DNA from: Brevibacterium zhoupengii
GTDB taxonomy: Bacteria; Actinomycetota; Actinomycetes; Actinomycetales; Brevibacteriaceae
Direction: 5' to 3'
Length of the DNA stretch: 64,000 nucleotides
Assembly (NCBI RefSeq): GCF_021117425.1
Contig: NZ_CP088298.1
Location: 2,294,001-2,358,000 of the forward strand
Part shown: positions 55,371 to 64,000 of the stretch, piece after piece
How the letters are laid out: each line of letters starts with the position of its first letter
Position numbering within the stretch: the stretch's first letter is position 1
The notes under the pieces: generated by a model
Seen by the model: the letters and a program-made list of their open reading frames with translations, nothing else
Told to the model about the DNA's origin: nothing
Databases searched by the model: none
Program-made: the position numbers and the translations under genes

Positions 55371-57752
55371 TCAGGCACCTGATACATAGACCGCCAGGTG
55401 CCGTGCAGTCAAGGACGCGTCCGGCTCCGAGGCAGAGTCCACGAGTTGCTTCGGAGTGCCTTCGAAGACAATACGACCACCGTCGTGTCCGGCCCCGGGT
55501 CCTAGGTCGATGATCCAATCGGAGTGGGCCATGACTGCCTGATGATGCTCGATGACGATGACTGTTCTGCCTGCGTCCGCGAGGCGGTCGAGCATTCCGA
55601 GCAGGTTGTCCACGTCGGCGAGGTGCAGTCCCGTCGTCGGTTCGTCGAGGATGATCACCTGTGCGGCATCCGCGGCTTTGGCCGACAGATGTGTGGCGAG
55701 TTTGAGACGCTGCCGCTCACCGCCGGACAGGGTCGTCAGCGGTTGCCCCAAACTGACATATCCCAGCCCCACCTCGGCAAGGTTGGCGATGATCCTATTC
55801 ACTGCCGGGATCCGAGACTCCCCTGCCGCGAAGTATTCGATGGCTGCTGTCACCGGCAGGTCAAGGACCTCACGTATGTTCTTGCCACCCAGCGTGTATT
55901 CGAGGACTTCGGCCTGGAAGCCCTTGCCGTCGCAGACATCGCAGGGCGCTGACATTCCCGCCATCATTCCGAGATCGGAGTAGATGATCCCGGCACCGTT
56001 GCAGACAGGGCATGCCCCTTCGGAGTTCGCGCTGAAGAGTGCGGGTTTGACCCCGTTGGCCTTCGCGAATGCCTTCCGAATAGGTTCGAGCATGCCGGTG
56101 TAGGTCGCCGGGTTGCTCCGACGTGAGCCCTTGATCCCCGCCTGATCGATCATGATCACACCATCACGATGGCGCAGCGATCCTTCGATGAGGGTGCTCT
56201 TGCCCGAGCCGGCCACACCGGTGATCGCTGTGATGACCGCCAAAGGAACATCAACATCGACACCGCGCAGATTATGGGCCTGCGCTCCCCTGATCTCAAG
56301 ACATCCGGTCGGTTCACGGGTTGTCGCCTTCAGCTGCGCACGGTCGTTGAGATGTCGCCCGGTGAGAGTGTCGCTGGTGATGAGGTCGTCGACGGTGCCG
56401 GTGAAGCAGACCTCTCCCCCGGCCGTTCCCGCCCCGGGTCCGAGGTCGATGACGTGATCGGCGATTCTGATGGTCTCGGGTTTGTGTTCGACGACGAGGA
56501 CTGTGTTTCCCTTGTCACGCAGCGCGATGAGCAGGCCATTCATTGCGGCGATGTCGTGCGGGTGGAGCCCGATCGTGGGTTCGTCGAAGATATAGGTGAC
56601 ATCGGTCAGTGATGACCCGAGGTGTCGGACCAGCTTGATTCGCTGTGCTTCTCCCCCGGACAGCGACCCGGCCGAACGGTCAAGGGAGAGATAGCCGAGG
56701 CCGATGTCGACGAAGGCCTGCACATCTGCGGTCAGCGACTCCACGAGGTTGCTGACGCCTTCATCGGGGGCTTGGGCCAGCCAGTCCAGGAGGTCAGAGA
56801 CCTGCATGGCGCAGACCTCGGCGATCGACAGGCCAACCAACTTCGATCCTCGTGCCGCCGAGTTCAGCCGTGTGCCGGAGCACTCGGGACACTGCGTATA
56901 GACGACCGCACGATCGACGAACTCGCGCACATGCTTCTGCATCGCGTCGCGGTCCTTGGACAGGAACGAGCGTCGGATCCGGGGAATGAGTCCGTCGAAG
57001 GTCATGTTCGTGCCGTTGATGACGATCTTCTCGTCCTCGGCGTGGAGGAGATTGTGCCTCTCCTCTTCTGTATAGTCGGCGATCGTTTTGTCTGGGTCGA
57101 AGTATCCCGATTCCGAGTAGAATCGCACGCTCCACCCGCCGGGCTTGTAGCCGGGGATCGTAATCGCACCCTCGTTGAGAGACTTCGAGGAGTCGACCAC
57201 CTCGGCGATGTCGATGTCTGTGGCCGTGCCCATTCCCTCACACTGAGGGCACATCCCTCCGTTGACGGTGAAGGTTCGCCGCTCGACCTGTTTGTCGGCA
57301 CCCTTGTCGATCGTCACGGCTCCCTTGCCGCTGATCGTGGCCACATTGAAGGAATAGGCCTTGGTCGAACCCAGGTTCGGTTGAGCCAGCCGGGAGAACA
57401 GGGTACGCAGCTTCGCATTGATGTCGCTGACGGTGCCCACCGTCGATCGCGGGTTGGCCCCGATACGTTCCTGATCGACGATGATGGCGGTGGTCAGGCC
57501 CTCCAACACGTCAACTTCAGGCCTGGCCATGGTCGGCATGAAACCCTGGACGAAAGCGCTGTACGTCTCGTTGATCAGGCGTTGGGACTCGGCTGCGATC
57601 GTGGAGAAGACCAGGGACGATTTGCCGGAACCGGAGACTCCGGTGAACACGGAGAGTCGTCGTTTGGGGATGTCGACAGAGATGTCTGCGAGATTGTTCT
57701 CGCGAGCTCCCTGCACGCGAATGAGCTCATGGTCATCGGCTGGATGCGTCAT
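55371..57752 (-). CDS. UvrA-like ABC ATPase (class II, DrrC-like)
   Basis: 793 residues with two ABC ATPase units: Walker A 'GVSGSGKSS' near 38 and 'GVAGSGKST' near 515, and signatures '[11 protein letters not shown]' and '[11 protein letters not shown]'. Zinc-binding Cys pairs are in 'CPQCEGMG', 'CPECSGTR', 'CPVCNGAG' and 'CDVCDGKG'. True UvrA is about 950 residues; the UvrB-binding insertion is missing here, as in UvrA2/DrrC proteins linked to resistance to DNA-intercalating drugs. It starts 5 bases after the VOC gene and is the last gene of the putrescine run. Confidence 0.92.
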   Translation of the reverse strand: MTHPADDHELIRVQGARENNLADISVDIPKRRLSVFTGVSGSGKSSLVFSTIAAESQRLINETYSAFVQGFMPTMARPEVDVLEGLTTAIIVDQERIGANPRSTVGTVSDINAKLRTLFSRLAQPNLGSTKAYSFNVATISGKGAVTIDKGADKQVERRTFTVNGGMCPQCEGMGTATDIDIAEVVDSSKSLNEGAITIPGYKPGGWSVRFYSESGYFDPDKTIADYTEEERHNLLHAEDEKIVINGTNMTFDGLIPRIRRSFLSKDRDAMQKHVREFVDRAVVYTQCPECSGTRLNSAARGSKLVGLSIAEVCAMQVSDLLDWLAQAPDEGVSNLVESLTADVQAFVDIGLGYLSLDRSAGSLSGGEAQRIKLVRHLGSSLTDVTYIFDEPTIGLHPHDIAAMNGLLIALRDKGNTVLVVEHKPETIRIADHVIDLGPGAGTAGGEVCFTGTVDDLITSDTLTGRHLNDRAQLKATTREPTGCLEIRGAQAHNLRGVDVDVPLAVITAITGVAGSGKSTLIEGSLRHRDGVIMIDQAGIKGSRRSNPATYTGMLEPIRKAFAKANGVKPALFSANSEGACPVCNGAGIIYSDLGMMAGMSAPCDVCDGKGFQAEVLEYTLGGKNIREVLDLPVTAAIEYFAAGESRIPAVNRIIANLAEVGLGYVSLGQPLTTLSGGERQRLKLATHLSAKAADAAQVIILDEPTTGLHLADVDNLLGMLDRLADAGRTVIVIEHHQAVMAHSDWIIDLGPGAGHDGGRIVFEGTPKQLVDSASEPDASLTARHLAVYVSGA

Positions 57753-57757
57753 ACCGA

Positions 57758-58168
57758 TCAGCCGCGCTGCTGGACGCGGATCATGTTTCCGGCCGGATCG
57801 CGCAGTGCGAAATCACGGAGACCATAGGGCTGGTCCATCGGCTCCTGGACGATGTCGGCTCCTCTGCCCTCCACCTCGGCGAAGGCCTCATCGACGTTCG
57901 TGCTCGCCAGGACGATCGCGGCGTAGCTGCCCTTGGCCATGAGCGATTGGATGACTGCCTTCTCCTCGTCGCTGATGGTCGGGTCTGTGATTGCGGGGGT
58001 GAGCACGATCGAGGTGTCGGGCTGATCCACAGGGCCCACAGTCAGCCACCGCATCTGCCCGGATCCGACATCGAGGCGAACCTCGAAGCCGAGGACGTCA
58101 CGGTAGAAGGTCAGAGATGCTTCGGCATCGGTGTGAGGCAGGAAGCTGGCGTTGATTGAAATATTCAT
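57758..58168 (-). CDS. VOC (glyoxalase-like) family protein
   Basis: 136 residues from ATG 58168. One VOC module pair: '[19 protein letters not shown]' in the first half and '[14 protein letters not shown]' in the second. Proteins of this type bind or modify small toxins or antibiotics; neighbouring UvrA-like ATPase fits a resistance role. A TAGGAT hexamer ends 7 bases before the ATG, so an internal leaderless transcript is possible. ORF extension to 58192 has no site. Confidence 0.86.
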   Translation of the reverse strand: MNISINASFLPHTDAEASLTFYRDVLGFEVRLDVGSGQMRWLTVGPVDQPDTSIVLTPAITDPTISDEEKAVIQSLMAKGSYAAIVLASTNVDEAFAEVEGRGADIVQEPMDQPYGLRDFALRDPAGNMIRVQQRG

Positions 58169-58175
58169 GATCGCC

Positions 58176-58181
58176 ATCCTA
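58176..58181 (-). promoter_or_regulatory. -10 element of VOC-uvrA-like unit
   Basis: TAGGAT on the minus strand ends 7 bases before ATG 58168, just after the AraC gene stop. It suggests a separate promoter for the VOC and UvrA-like genes. Confidence 0.4.
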
Positions 58182-58188
58182 GTGCGCA

Positions 58189-58623
58189 TCACCGGGGTGG
58201 AACTTCTCGATTCCTGACCGGTCTGAGCACATTCTTGACGATGATCGTCGGCAGGTCGTGGTCGCCCTCTACGACTCCGGAACGGTAGCGCGAAGGTGAG
58301 ACCCCGACGAGTTCGCTGAATCGAGTGGAGAACGTTCCCAGGGATGAGAATCCCACGGCGAAGCAGATATCCGTGATCGACAGGTCACCGCGACGAATCA
58401 GTGCCATGGAGCGTTCGATGCGCCGGGTCATGAGATACGAATAGGGCGACTCCCCATAGGCAGTTCTGAATCCGCGGCTGAGGTGCCCGGCTGACATGTG
58501 CACCCCGGCAGCGAGTTCCTCGACGTTGAGAGGCTGGTCGAATTCTCTGTCGATGCGATCGCGCACTCGCCTCAGAAGGACCAGCTGCTGCACGGACGGA
58601 GTGTCGCTGCCTCTCGAGTTCAC
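58189..58623 (-). CDS. HTH-only AraC-family regulator
   Basis: 144 residues. It holds only the two-helix-turn-helix DNA-binding part (about 15-115): 'LNVEELAAGVHMSAGHLSRGF', 'ITDICFAVGFSSLGTFSTRFSEL', 'SPSRYR'. No ligand domain is present, unlike most AraC proteins of about 280 residues, but this short form is frequent next to VOC genes. The GTG start overlaps the permease stop in GTGA, so translation is coupled; that overlap and the frame content upstream decide the start. Confidence 0.88.
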   Translation of the reverse strand: MNSRGSDTPSVQQLVLLRRVRDRIDREFDQPLNVEELAAGVHMSAGHLSRGFRTAYGESPYSYLMTRRIERSMALIRRGDLSITDICFAVGFSSLGTFSTRFSELVGVSPSRYRSGVVEGDHDLPTIIVKNVLRPVRNREVPPR

Positions 58624-60164
58624 TCTGTGTGGACTCCCTGCGTCAGCGTCTTTCCGCGGAAGTAGTCGGGGTGCCTGCGAGATTGGATGATCATGATGAC
58701 CACGCCCAGGAGCAGGACGCCGATGCCCAACACGAAGACCAGTCCGATGCCGAAGACCGAGGAGCCGGAACCGTAGTCGGGATCGAGCGAGTCGATCGCA
58801 GTGGTCACGAAGATCACCAGCAGGGTCACTCCCCCGACCAGCGGGAAGAGGCACCTGAAGAAGAAGTTCTTCGCCCCGGAGAACAGCGACCGTCGGAAGT
58901 ACCAGATGCAGGCCAGGCCGGTCACACCGTAGTAGAAGCAGACCATGAGACCCAATGCGGTGATCGTGTCCCACAGTGCGTTCTCTGAGAGTAAACGCAT
59001 AACCACGTAGAAGATGATTGCGGCCGCCGCCGAGGTGATGGTGGCCACGGATGGAGACTTGTACCGGGGCGAGATTTTGCCGTACTTCTTCGGCAGTGCT
59101 CCGTAGTGGCCCATGGCCAGGATCGTGCGCGAGGGAGAGACCATCGTCGACTGCAGCGATGCCAGCGAGCTGGAGAGGACGGCAATGGAGACGAGGACGG
59201 CGAAGGGTCCCATAACCGGTCCGGCGAGGACTGCGAAGATGGATTCCTGATTCTCCGGATTCCCGGCCCCCAGCCCCTCGGTGCCGACACCGGCGAAGGA
59301 GATGACTGCGACGGTGCAGGCCAGGTAGATGATGACGATGGCGATGATCGTGAGCATCGCAGCGCGGCCGGGAGTCTTCTCCGGGTCCTTCGCCTCCTCA
59401 TTCATGGTGATGACGGTGTCCCAGCCCCAGAAGAGGAAGATCGACAGGGACACTCCGGCCGCGACCATCGAGAAGTCACCGGCCTCGGCAGGGTTGAACC
59501 AGCCGAGTTCGACCGGTGTGGGGTCGAATGCAGTGCCGTTGGACACATGGACGAATGCTGCGATGACGAACCAGCCGAGAGCAAGCACTTGGAAGGCGAC
59601 GAGCCAAACCTGGATCTTCTCGGTGGCTTCGACTCCGCGGTAGGAGACCCACGCGGCCGCCGCGGTCAGGAGCACAGTCACAGGAATGTTGATCCACAGT
59701 ACCCGGGTCAGATCGGCGATGCCGGGGTCACCGAAGATCTGTGCCAGCAGCAGGAACAGGAAGTCCACTGCCACGGCAGCCAGGTTCGAGAGCACGAGGA
59801 TCGTGGCCGCGATCAGCCCCCAGCCTCCCATCCAACCGAGCCAAGGCCCGAAGGCTCGGGTCGCCCAGGTGAAGGTCGTACCGGAATCGGGCATGGCGGT
59901 GTTGAGTTCGCGGTAGCCGAAGACCACGAGCAGCATCGGAACGAATCCGATGAGCAGAATCGCAGGAGTGTGCACACCGACCTGCGAGATCGTCGGCCCC
60001 AGCCCCGAGGTCAGGGTGTAGGCGGGCGCGATGCAGGAGATGCCGATGACGGCACCGCCGATGGCCCCGATCTTGCCCGCCGACAGTCCCTTGGAGCTCA
60101 GGCCCGAAGCGGACGTCGCGGACGCGCTTTCGGTCGGGCCCGGTGGTGGAGTTGCCGAGGTCAT
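58620..60164 (-). CDS. APC-family amino acid/polyamine permease
   Basis: 514 residues with twelve membrane helices. Helix 1 carries 'GAVIGISCIAPAYTLTSGLG', helix 6 'SLSIFLFWGWDTVITMNEEAK', and the later region 'SSSLASLQSTMVSPSRTILAMG'; all fit the APC superfamily (PuuP/YeeF-like polyamine or amino acid importers). It lies 24 bases after the putrescine oxidase gene on the same strand, so putrescine or a related amine is the likely substrate. Confidence 0.88.
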   Translation of the reverse strand: MTSATPPPGPTESASATSASGLSSKGLSAGKIGAIGGAVIGISCIAPAYTLTSGLGPTISQVGVHTPAILLIGFVPMLLVVFGYRELNTAMPDSGTTFTWATRAFGPWLGWMGGWGLIAATILVLSNLAAVAVDFLFLLLAQIFGDPGIADLTRVLWINIPVTVLLTAAAAWVSYRGVEATEKIQVWLVAFQVLALGWFVIAAFVHVSNGTAFDPTPVELGWFNPAEAGDFSMVAAGVSLSIFLFWGWDTVITMNEEAKDPEKTPGRAAMLTIIAIVIIYLACTVAVISFAGVGTEGLGAGNPENQESIFAVLAGPVMGPFAVLVSIAVLSSSLASLQSTMVSPSRTILAMGHYGALPKKYGKISPRYKSPSVATITSAAAAIIFYVVMRLLSENALWDTITALGLMVCFYYGVTGLACIWYFRRSLFSGAKNFFFRCLFPLVGGVTLLVIFVTTAIDSLDPDYGSGSSVFGIGLVFVLGIGVLLLGVVIMIIQSRRHPDYFRGKTLTQGVHTE

Positions 60165-60188
60165 CAGTTCAGCCTTTCAGGCATGCGC

Positions 60189-61541
60189 TCAGGTACCCAA
60201 GATCTTGCGGGCGGTGTCCTGCCCGATCCTGATGGCACCATCGACGTGCTGGTACCCGTGTGCGGCGATGTCCGAACTTGCGAAATGGATGGGACCGACC
60301 GGGTCGTTCTGGAATTGACCCCACCGGTGCAGCCCGACGAGGTCGTAGCTGGTCGCATACGCGCCGCGAGTCCATTCCTCGGAGCCGAAGTCGGAAAGGT
60401 AGAACACCTCAGGTTCGAGTGCGCGTGGGCCGAGGAAGTCTGCCAGTGATTCGACGATGCGCTGCTTGCGGGTGGCCTCGTCGAGGGCGAACATCGCATC
60501 GGCGTTGATGTCTGAGATGAATCCGACGAGAGTTCCCTGCTCTTCACCGTGGTTGGTGTTGTCATAGACCTCCTGAACCAGCTGGCCGGCACCGAATCCG
60601 GTTCCGCACAGGCCCTCTTCGCGCCAGAACGGTGTCGGATAGGTGGCATGGACCTTGATCACCAGTCCCATCGATTGGTGCTGGTGGAAGACCTGCTGGA
60701 GTCGAGGCAGGTGCGGGGTGTAGCTGATACGCGAGTACAGGTTCGGTGGGACCGCCACAATGGCGCGATCGGCCGATACGGTCATCGCATCGGTACCGAC
60801 TGTCACCGAATCTTCGGTCCACTCGAGGGTGCGAACAGGGCTGTTGAGGTGGACGACGTCTCCTCCGAGTTCGTCGGCCATCTGTTCGGAGACCGACTGC
60901 ATTCCTCCCACGACGCGGCGGTCGAGGATGAAATGATCATCGACGAGATGGGTGAATGATCCCGCCGAGGCGGCCATGAGGATCGCCTGCAGCGCGGAGA
61001 AGGCAGTGGCCGGCTTAGTCAGCATTCCGCCCGCGATGAACATGCCGATGTTCGCGCACGCGGTCTCATCGTCTGATTGTTGTCGCAGCCAATGGTGGAA
61101 CGACACCGAATCGAGTTCGGCAGCATCCTCGGCTTCCCACGGAGCTGTGGGGCCGATGCGTGCGGCAAGCTCGTCCAATTGCGCGATCAGCCGTTCCATC
61201 TCCGCTTGGGTCGACTCTCCCACCGGGAACATGTCGCCGCTGTAGACGGCACGTGTGCCGTCCGGTGCGATGTAGACGCTGTCGCCTTCTCGGTAGCGCT
61301 GGTACGTCTCCTTGCCCAGCTCCTCGACGAGTTCGAGGAGTGCCGTCTGGTCCGGTGAGATCCACTGACCACCGATTTCGTACATCTGACCATCGATATG
61401 ATCTGTCCACGTCCGACCGCCCACACGATCTCGTGCCTCGAAGACCACGACGTCCTTGCCTGCTGCCTGCAGCGTCCGGGCCGCGCTCAGGCCGGTCGGG
61501 CCGGCTCCGACGATGACCACATCGCATGTTCGATCCGACAT
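60189..61541 (-). CDS. puo: putrescine oxidase (flavin amine oxidase)
   Basis: 450 residues. FAD motif 'DVVIVGAGPTGLSAARTL' (Gly12-Gly17), 'FEARDRVGGRTWTDHIDG' and C-terminal 'YQHVDGAIRIGQDTA'. Long stretches such as 'EIGGQWISPDQTALLELV', 'IGMFIAGGMLTKPATAFSAL' and 'EEWTRGAYATSYDLVGLH' match the putrescine oxidases of Rhodococcus and Micrococcus closely, more than general monoamine oxidases. It converts putrescine to 4-aminobutanal with hydrogen peroxide. ATG 61541 is chosen for its AAGGAG 6 bases upstream. First gene of a five-gene run. Confidence 0.92.
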   Translation of the reverse strand: MSDRTCDVVIVGAGPTGLSAARTLQAAGKDVVVFEARDRVGGRTWTDHIDGQMYEIGGQWISPDQTALLELVEELGKETYQRYREGDSVYIAPDGTRAVYSGDMFPVGESTQAEMERLIAQLDELAARIGPTAPWEAEDAAELDSVSFHHWLRQQSDDETACANIGMFIAGGMLTKPATAFSALQAILMAASAGSFTHLVDDHFILDRRVVGGMQSVSEQMADELGGDVVHLNSPVRTLEWTEDSVTVGTDAMTVSADRAIVAVPPNLYSRISYTPHLPRLQQVFHQHQSMGLVIKVHATYPTPFWREEGLCGTGFGAGQLVQEVYDNTNHGEEQGTLVGFISDINADAMFALDEATRKQRIVESLADFLGPRALEPEVFYLSDFGSEEWTRGAYATSYDLVGLHRWGQFQNDPVGPIHFASSDIAAHGYQHVDGAIRIGQDTARKILGT

Positions 61542-61575
61542 CCTGCACTCCTTCAAAGGTTCCACTTATGTGATC

Positions 61576-61604
61576 AGAGTAGCCAGGGAACCAGGGCGTG
61601 CCAA
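61576..61604 (-). promoter_or_regulatory. promoter of puo operon
   Basis: TTGGCA, 17 bases, TACTCT on the minus strand (61599-61604 and 61576-61581). Predicted leader about 28 bases with AAGGAG before ATG 61541. Confidence 0.6.
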
Positions 61605-61643
61605 GGTGAGTTCGGGTTCGGCTGGTCCGGTGCGGAATCGGTT

Positions 61644-62615
61644 TCAGCGGTAGTCCCGTGCGTCCGCGCCCGAGTCGGCCTCTTTGGCTGCCATAAAGCC
61701 CCAGGAATCTGGTCGCGAACCATCGATATCGTCGATCGCGTAGATATCTGCGAGTTCCCAAGTGCTCAATGTGCGCGTGTTGAACCGGTGCCGATTTGGG
61801 TCAGAGGCCACGGCGACCAGGGTGCGCCCCAGCAGGTGCGGGCTCTCGGAAATCGCGAAGTCCGCTGGAGGCACTTCCCGGTCGGCATCCAGAGAGTCAG
61901 ACAGCCACGTCTGCTCACTCGTGTCGAAGAGTTCGAGCATCATCTCCGATCTCAGCCAGCCTGGGGTGATCGCCAAGGCGGTGCACCCGGAGTCGATGAG
62001 CTCGTGACCGAGTCCGAACGCCAGCCTGCTCACTGCGGTCTTCGTCAGGTCGAGATAGACAGCTTCCCGATAGTGGGCTGCATTGAATTCGGAGGTTCCG
62101 TCGGTGATCTCAATGTGCAGTCCCCCGGAGGCCCGTGTCAGCAGAGGAAGTGCGGCGTGTGCCGTGTTGAGATGCGTGAGCAGACCTGCGTTCATCAGCT
62201 TCATTCCCGCTTCGAAGTCTGTGTCCCAGAATTTCTCGCCCCAGGAGACGTAGGCCTCTCCCCCGATGTCGTTGACTAGAACGTCGAGTCGTCCGTGCTC
62301 CTCATCGATGCGTCGCACCACTTCGTGGATCATCTCCGGCCTCAGATGATCGCAGACGAGCGCCTGAGCACGGCCGCCGTCTGCTTGGATGAGCTGGGCG
62401 GTAGCTTCGATCGTCTCACCTCGACCGTAGTCAGATGGGTGCGCGAAGGTGGATCGTCCTGTGCAGTACACGTACGCTCCTGCCCGGGCGAGATCGCGGG
62501 CGATGGCGCGTCCGGCACCGCGGGTCGCGCCGGCGACGAGAGCCACACGGTCCTTGAGCGGGCGCTGGACGAAAGGAGGAGATTCTGGTTCTGCTGGTGC
62601 GTGGGATGAGGTCAT
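61644..62615 (-). CDS. short-chain dehydrogenase/reductase
   Basis: 323 residues from ATG 62615. SDR motif 'VALVAGATRGAGRAIARDLA', 'VLVNDIGGEAY' and the catalytic 'YREAVYLDLTKTAVSRL' (Tyr-x3-Lys modified as YLDLTK). It is longer than a classical SDR because of a C-terminal extension (about 245-323). Substrate unknown. CATGCT ends 6 bases before the ATG; a perfect palindrome covers its likely -35. It is divergent from the YafY-type regulator, which probably controls it. Confidence 0.88.
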   Translation of the reverse strand: MTSSHAPAEPESPPFVQRPLKDRVALVAGATRGAGRAIARDLARAGAYVYCTGRSTFAHPSDYGRGETIEATAQLIQADGGRAQALVCDHLRPEMIHEVVRRIDEEHGRLDVLVNDIGGEAYVSWGEKFWDTDFEAGMKLMNAGLLTHLNTAHAALPLLTRASGGLHIEITDGTSEFNAAHYREAVYLDLTKTAVSRLAFGLGHELIDSGCTALAITPGWLRSEMMLELFDTSEQTWLSDSLDADREVPPADFAISESPHLLGRTLVAVASDPNRHRFNTRTLSTWELADIYAIDDIDGSRPDSWGFMAAKEADSGADARDYR

Positions 62616-62634
62616 GATGCCAGCATGTCGCGCG

Positions 62635-62659
62635 ATCACTGACACCTGCTGTCAGTGAT
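62635..62659. promoter_or_regulatory. palindromic operator shared by SDR and YafY-type genes
   Basis: ATCACTGACA-N5-TGTCAGTGAT, a perfect 10-bp inverted repeat. It overlaps the predicted -35 regions of both divergent promoters (-10 at 62622-62627 minus and 62666-62671 plus). YafY-type WYL regulators often bind TGACA-N5-TGTCA-like sites, so autoregulation is likely. Confidence 0.75.
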
Positions 62660-62679
62660 GATGACTATTCTTGATGAGC

Positions 62680-63618
62680 ATGAAGGCAGCACGGCTGGTG
62701 TCGGAGATCGTCATCCTCAGTGCCAGGAGCGTGCCGATCACGGCAGCGAATCTGGCGGCACGACTCGAGGTCACCGAACGGACTGTCTATCGCGATCTCG
62801 GCGATCTCTCGCGTATGGGTGTGCCCGTGGTGGCAGAGGCCGGCCCTGGCGGAGGAATCAGTCTGCTGGGAACGTGGACCTCTCCGCTGTCGGGAATGAC
62901 TCGTGATGAGGTTGATTCTGTGCTCATCGGAGATGCTGCGGCGGGCGATCTCGGGTTCGCTCGGGAGTTGGCGACGGCGCGGGAGAAGATCCTGTCCGAG
63001 ACGGATTCCGTCTTCTCATCGAGCGTGCTCGTAGACGGGCCTGACTGGTTCATGACTCACGAGCGCCCCGAGGCGCTCTCGGTGATCGTCACGGCTCTGC
63101 GTGCCCACCGCGGACTGCAGTTTCGCTACGCGTCCCATACCGGATCGCGACCTCGCACTGCCATTCCGCTGGGACTCGTCGTCAAGGCGGGACGCTGGTA
63201 CCTCGTCGCGCAGCCTCCCGGAGGCCGACCCCGAACATACCGGGTCTCCCGGATGACTGCGATCGGACTGCGCTTCGTCGCGGTTTCACGGCCGGTGGAA
63301 TTTCACCTCGGCGACTATTGGTCGAGGTCTCAGGTCGAATTCGACCGCAGCATCCGTTCGACGACGGTGAGACTGCGGGTTCCGAGCCACAACCTCGACG
63401 ACCTGCGCCGGGCAGTTCCCGGTCGAGTCACCGATGACGCGATCGAGGCTGGATCCATCAGCGGCGACGACTACATCATCGACCTTCCGATGGAGCCCAT
63501 GGACATAGCCGTCTCGCAGCTGATCACGGTGGCCGGAATCGAGGTCATGTCACCGGATGAGCTCCGGCTGGCGCTGCATCGGCGGGCATATCAAGTGGCC
63601 GCGGGCAATGGTCCCTGA
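62680..63618 (+). CDS. YafY-type HTH/WYL transcriptional regulator
   Basis: 312 residues. N-terminal DeoR-like HTH (about 1-60: 'ITAANLAARLEVTERTVYRDL') and a central/C-terminal WYL domain ('LQFRYASHTGSRPRTAIPLG', 'RWYLVAQPPGGRPRTYRVSRM'). It probably represses the divergent SDR gene through the palindrome at 62635-62659. TATTCT lies 8 bases before ATG 62680; ATG 62674 is an alternative. Confidence 0.92.
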   Translation: MKAARLVSEIVILSARSVPITAANLAARLEVTERTVYRDLGDLSRMGVPVVAEAGPGGGISLLGTWTSPLSGMTRDEVDSVLIGDAAAGDLGFARELATAREKILSETDSVFSSSVLVDGPDWFMTHERPEALSVIVTALRAHRGLQFRYASHTGSRPRTAIPLGLVVKAGRWYLVAQPPGGRPRTYRVSRMTAIGLRFVAVSRPVEFHLGDYWSRSQVEFDRSIRSTTVRLRVPSHNLDDLRRAVPGRVTDDAIEAGSISGDDYIIDLPMEPMDIAVSQLITVAGIEVMSPDELRLALHRRAYQVAAGNGP

Positions 63619-63643
63619 CGTCTGAGAACGATTCCAGCGAGGA

Positions 63644-64000
63644 TCACTGCACTTCGTATTTGCCGTTGATCTGCCCGGCGCCGACTCCGCCGACTGCTTC
63701 CATGGCGGCCTTGGACAGGTCGATGCAGCGGCTGCCGTGGTAGGGTCCACGGTCATTGATGCGCACAGTCACTGATTTTCCATTGGCGGTATTGGTGATC
63801 TTGACCTGCGAGCCGAAGGGCAGCGTCTTGTGCGCCGCGGTCAGCTTGTTGGTGTCGAAGATCTCCCCGTTGGCTGTCTGCTGACCGTCGAACCCGTCTC
63901 CTCCGCCGTAGTACGACATCGGGCAGGTACCGGACTCGCCGGCGGACTCACCGGACTTCGAGGGCTCGTCATTGGTATCCGGAGCGGACTTCTTCGTGTC
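63644..64000 (-). CDS. RlpA-like double-psi beta-barrel protein, partial
   Basis: C-terminal 118 residues visible; the gene runs off the right edge. DPBB/RlpA domain: '[20 protein letters not shown]', '[20 protein letters not shown]' and '[21 protein letters not shown]'. The upstream visible part is Ser/Glu/Asp-rich, a linker after a probable signal peptide. RlpA proteins act on peptidoglycan at the surface, though this actinobacterial form may only bind. It converges with the YafY-type gene. Confidence 0.88.
   Translation of the reverse strand, partial: DTKKSAPDTNDEPSKSGESAGESGTCPMSYYGGGDGFDGQQTANGEIFDTNKLTAAHKTLPFGSQVKITNTANGKSVTVRINDRGPYHGSRCIDLSKAAMEAVGGVGAGQINGKYEVQ

Noticed and set aside
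59106..60449. 447-codon open frame opposite the APC permease
   Set aside because: Antisense to a twelve-helix permease; the product is charged and His/Asp/Gly-rich as expected for the complement of hydrophobic codons.

Overview
The window reads as a stretch of chromosome from a high-GC actinobacterium. Markers are mycothiol genes (mycothione reductase, a mycothiol-dependent DinB-type enzyme), GlnE with a type I glutamine synthetase carrying an adenylylation site, the QcrCAB/CtaCDEF respiratory system with a di-heme QcrC, an FtsR-type MerR protein, an Rpf, an HspR-type HAIR operator, and DUF3043 and DUF4191 proteins. Gene order from glnA2-glnE through glnA, lipA-lipB, E2, pepA, erpA, ctaC, qcrBAC, ctaE and trpD follows the block known from mycobacteria and corynebacteria. 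The putrescine oxidase and general gene content suggest a Micrococcales-type genome, perhaps Brevibacterium; this is inference and no rRNA is present to settle it.

Left part, 1-22100: nitrogen assimilation (glnA2, glnE, glnA1 with a candidate GlnR box), mycothione reductase, lipoate synthesis (lipB-lipA), the lipoylated E2 and its E3 (lpdA), leucyl aminopeptidase, pyrD, an M20 dipeptidase, ErpA and the N-end-rule transferase Aat. Lipoate, E2 and E3 form one working set.

Middle, 22200-32270: two facing respiratory operons. ctaC-ctaD-ctaF runs right and ctaE-qcrC-qcrA-qcrB runs left, and they converge on about 1.4 kb without a convincing gene, each closed by a strong hairpin. trpD and a DEDD exonuclease/GIY-YIG protein follow.

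Right-centre, 34000-48200: envelope lipid and division genes (acyltransferase, FtsR, orphan ParA), pyruvate carboxylase with overlapping def, a 3-hydroxyacyl-CoA dehydrogenase, an AspT-type aminotransferase, Hsp20 under a HAIR site, an AEC carrier, ferritin and a pterin dehydratase.

Right end, 48100-64000, is more accessory. One operon joins DUF5058, a second small membrane protein, an M20 amidohydrolase and an amidase, behind a palindromic operator; this is the best candidate for an undescribed uptake-and-hydrolysis system. Another run holds putrescine oxidase, an APC permease, an HTH-only AraC protein, a VOC protein and a UvrA-like ATPase. Also here are an Rpf behind helically phased GTAAC pentamers, an SDR/YafY-type divergent pair sharing a perfect palindromic operator, and a partial RlpA-like protein. 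A recurring feature is a TANNNT hexamer ending 6-8 nt before a start codon with no room for a ribosome-binding site, which suggests many leaderless mRNAs. No tRNA, rRNA, CRISPR array, prophage or intact insertion sequence was recognised.
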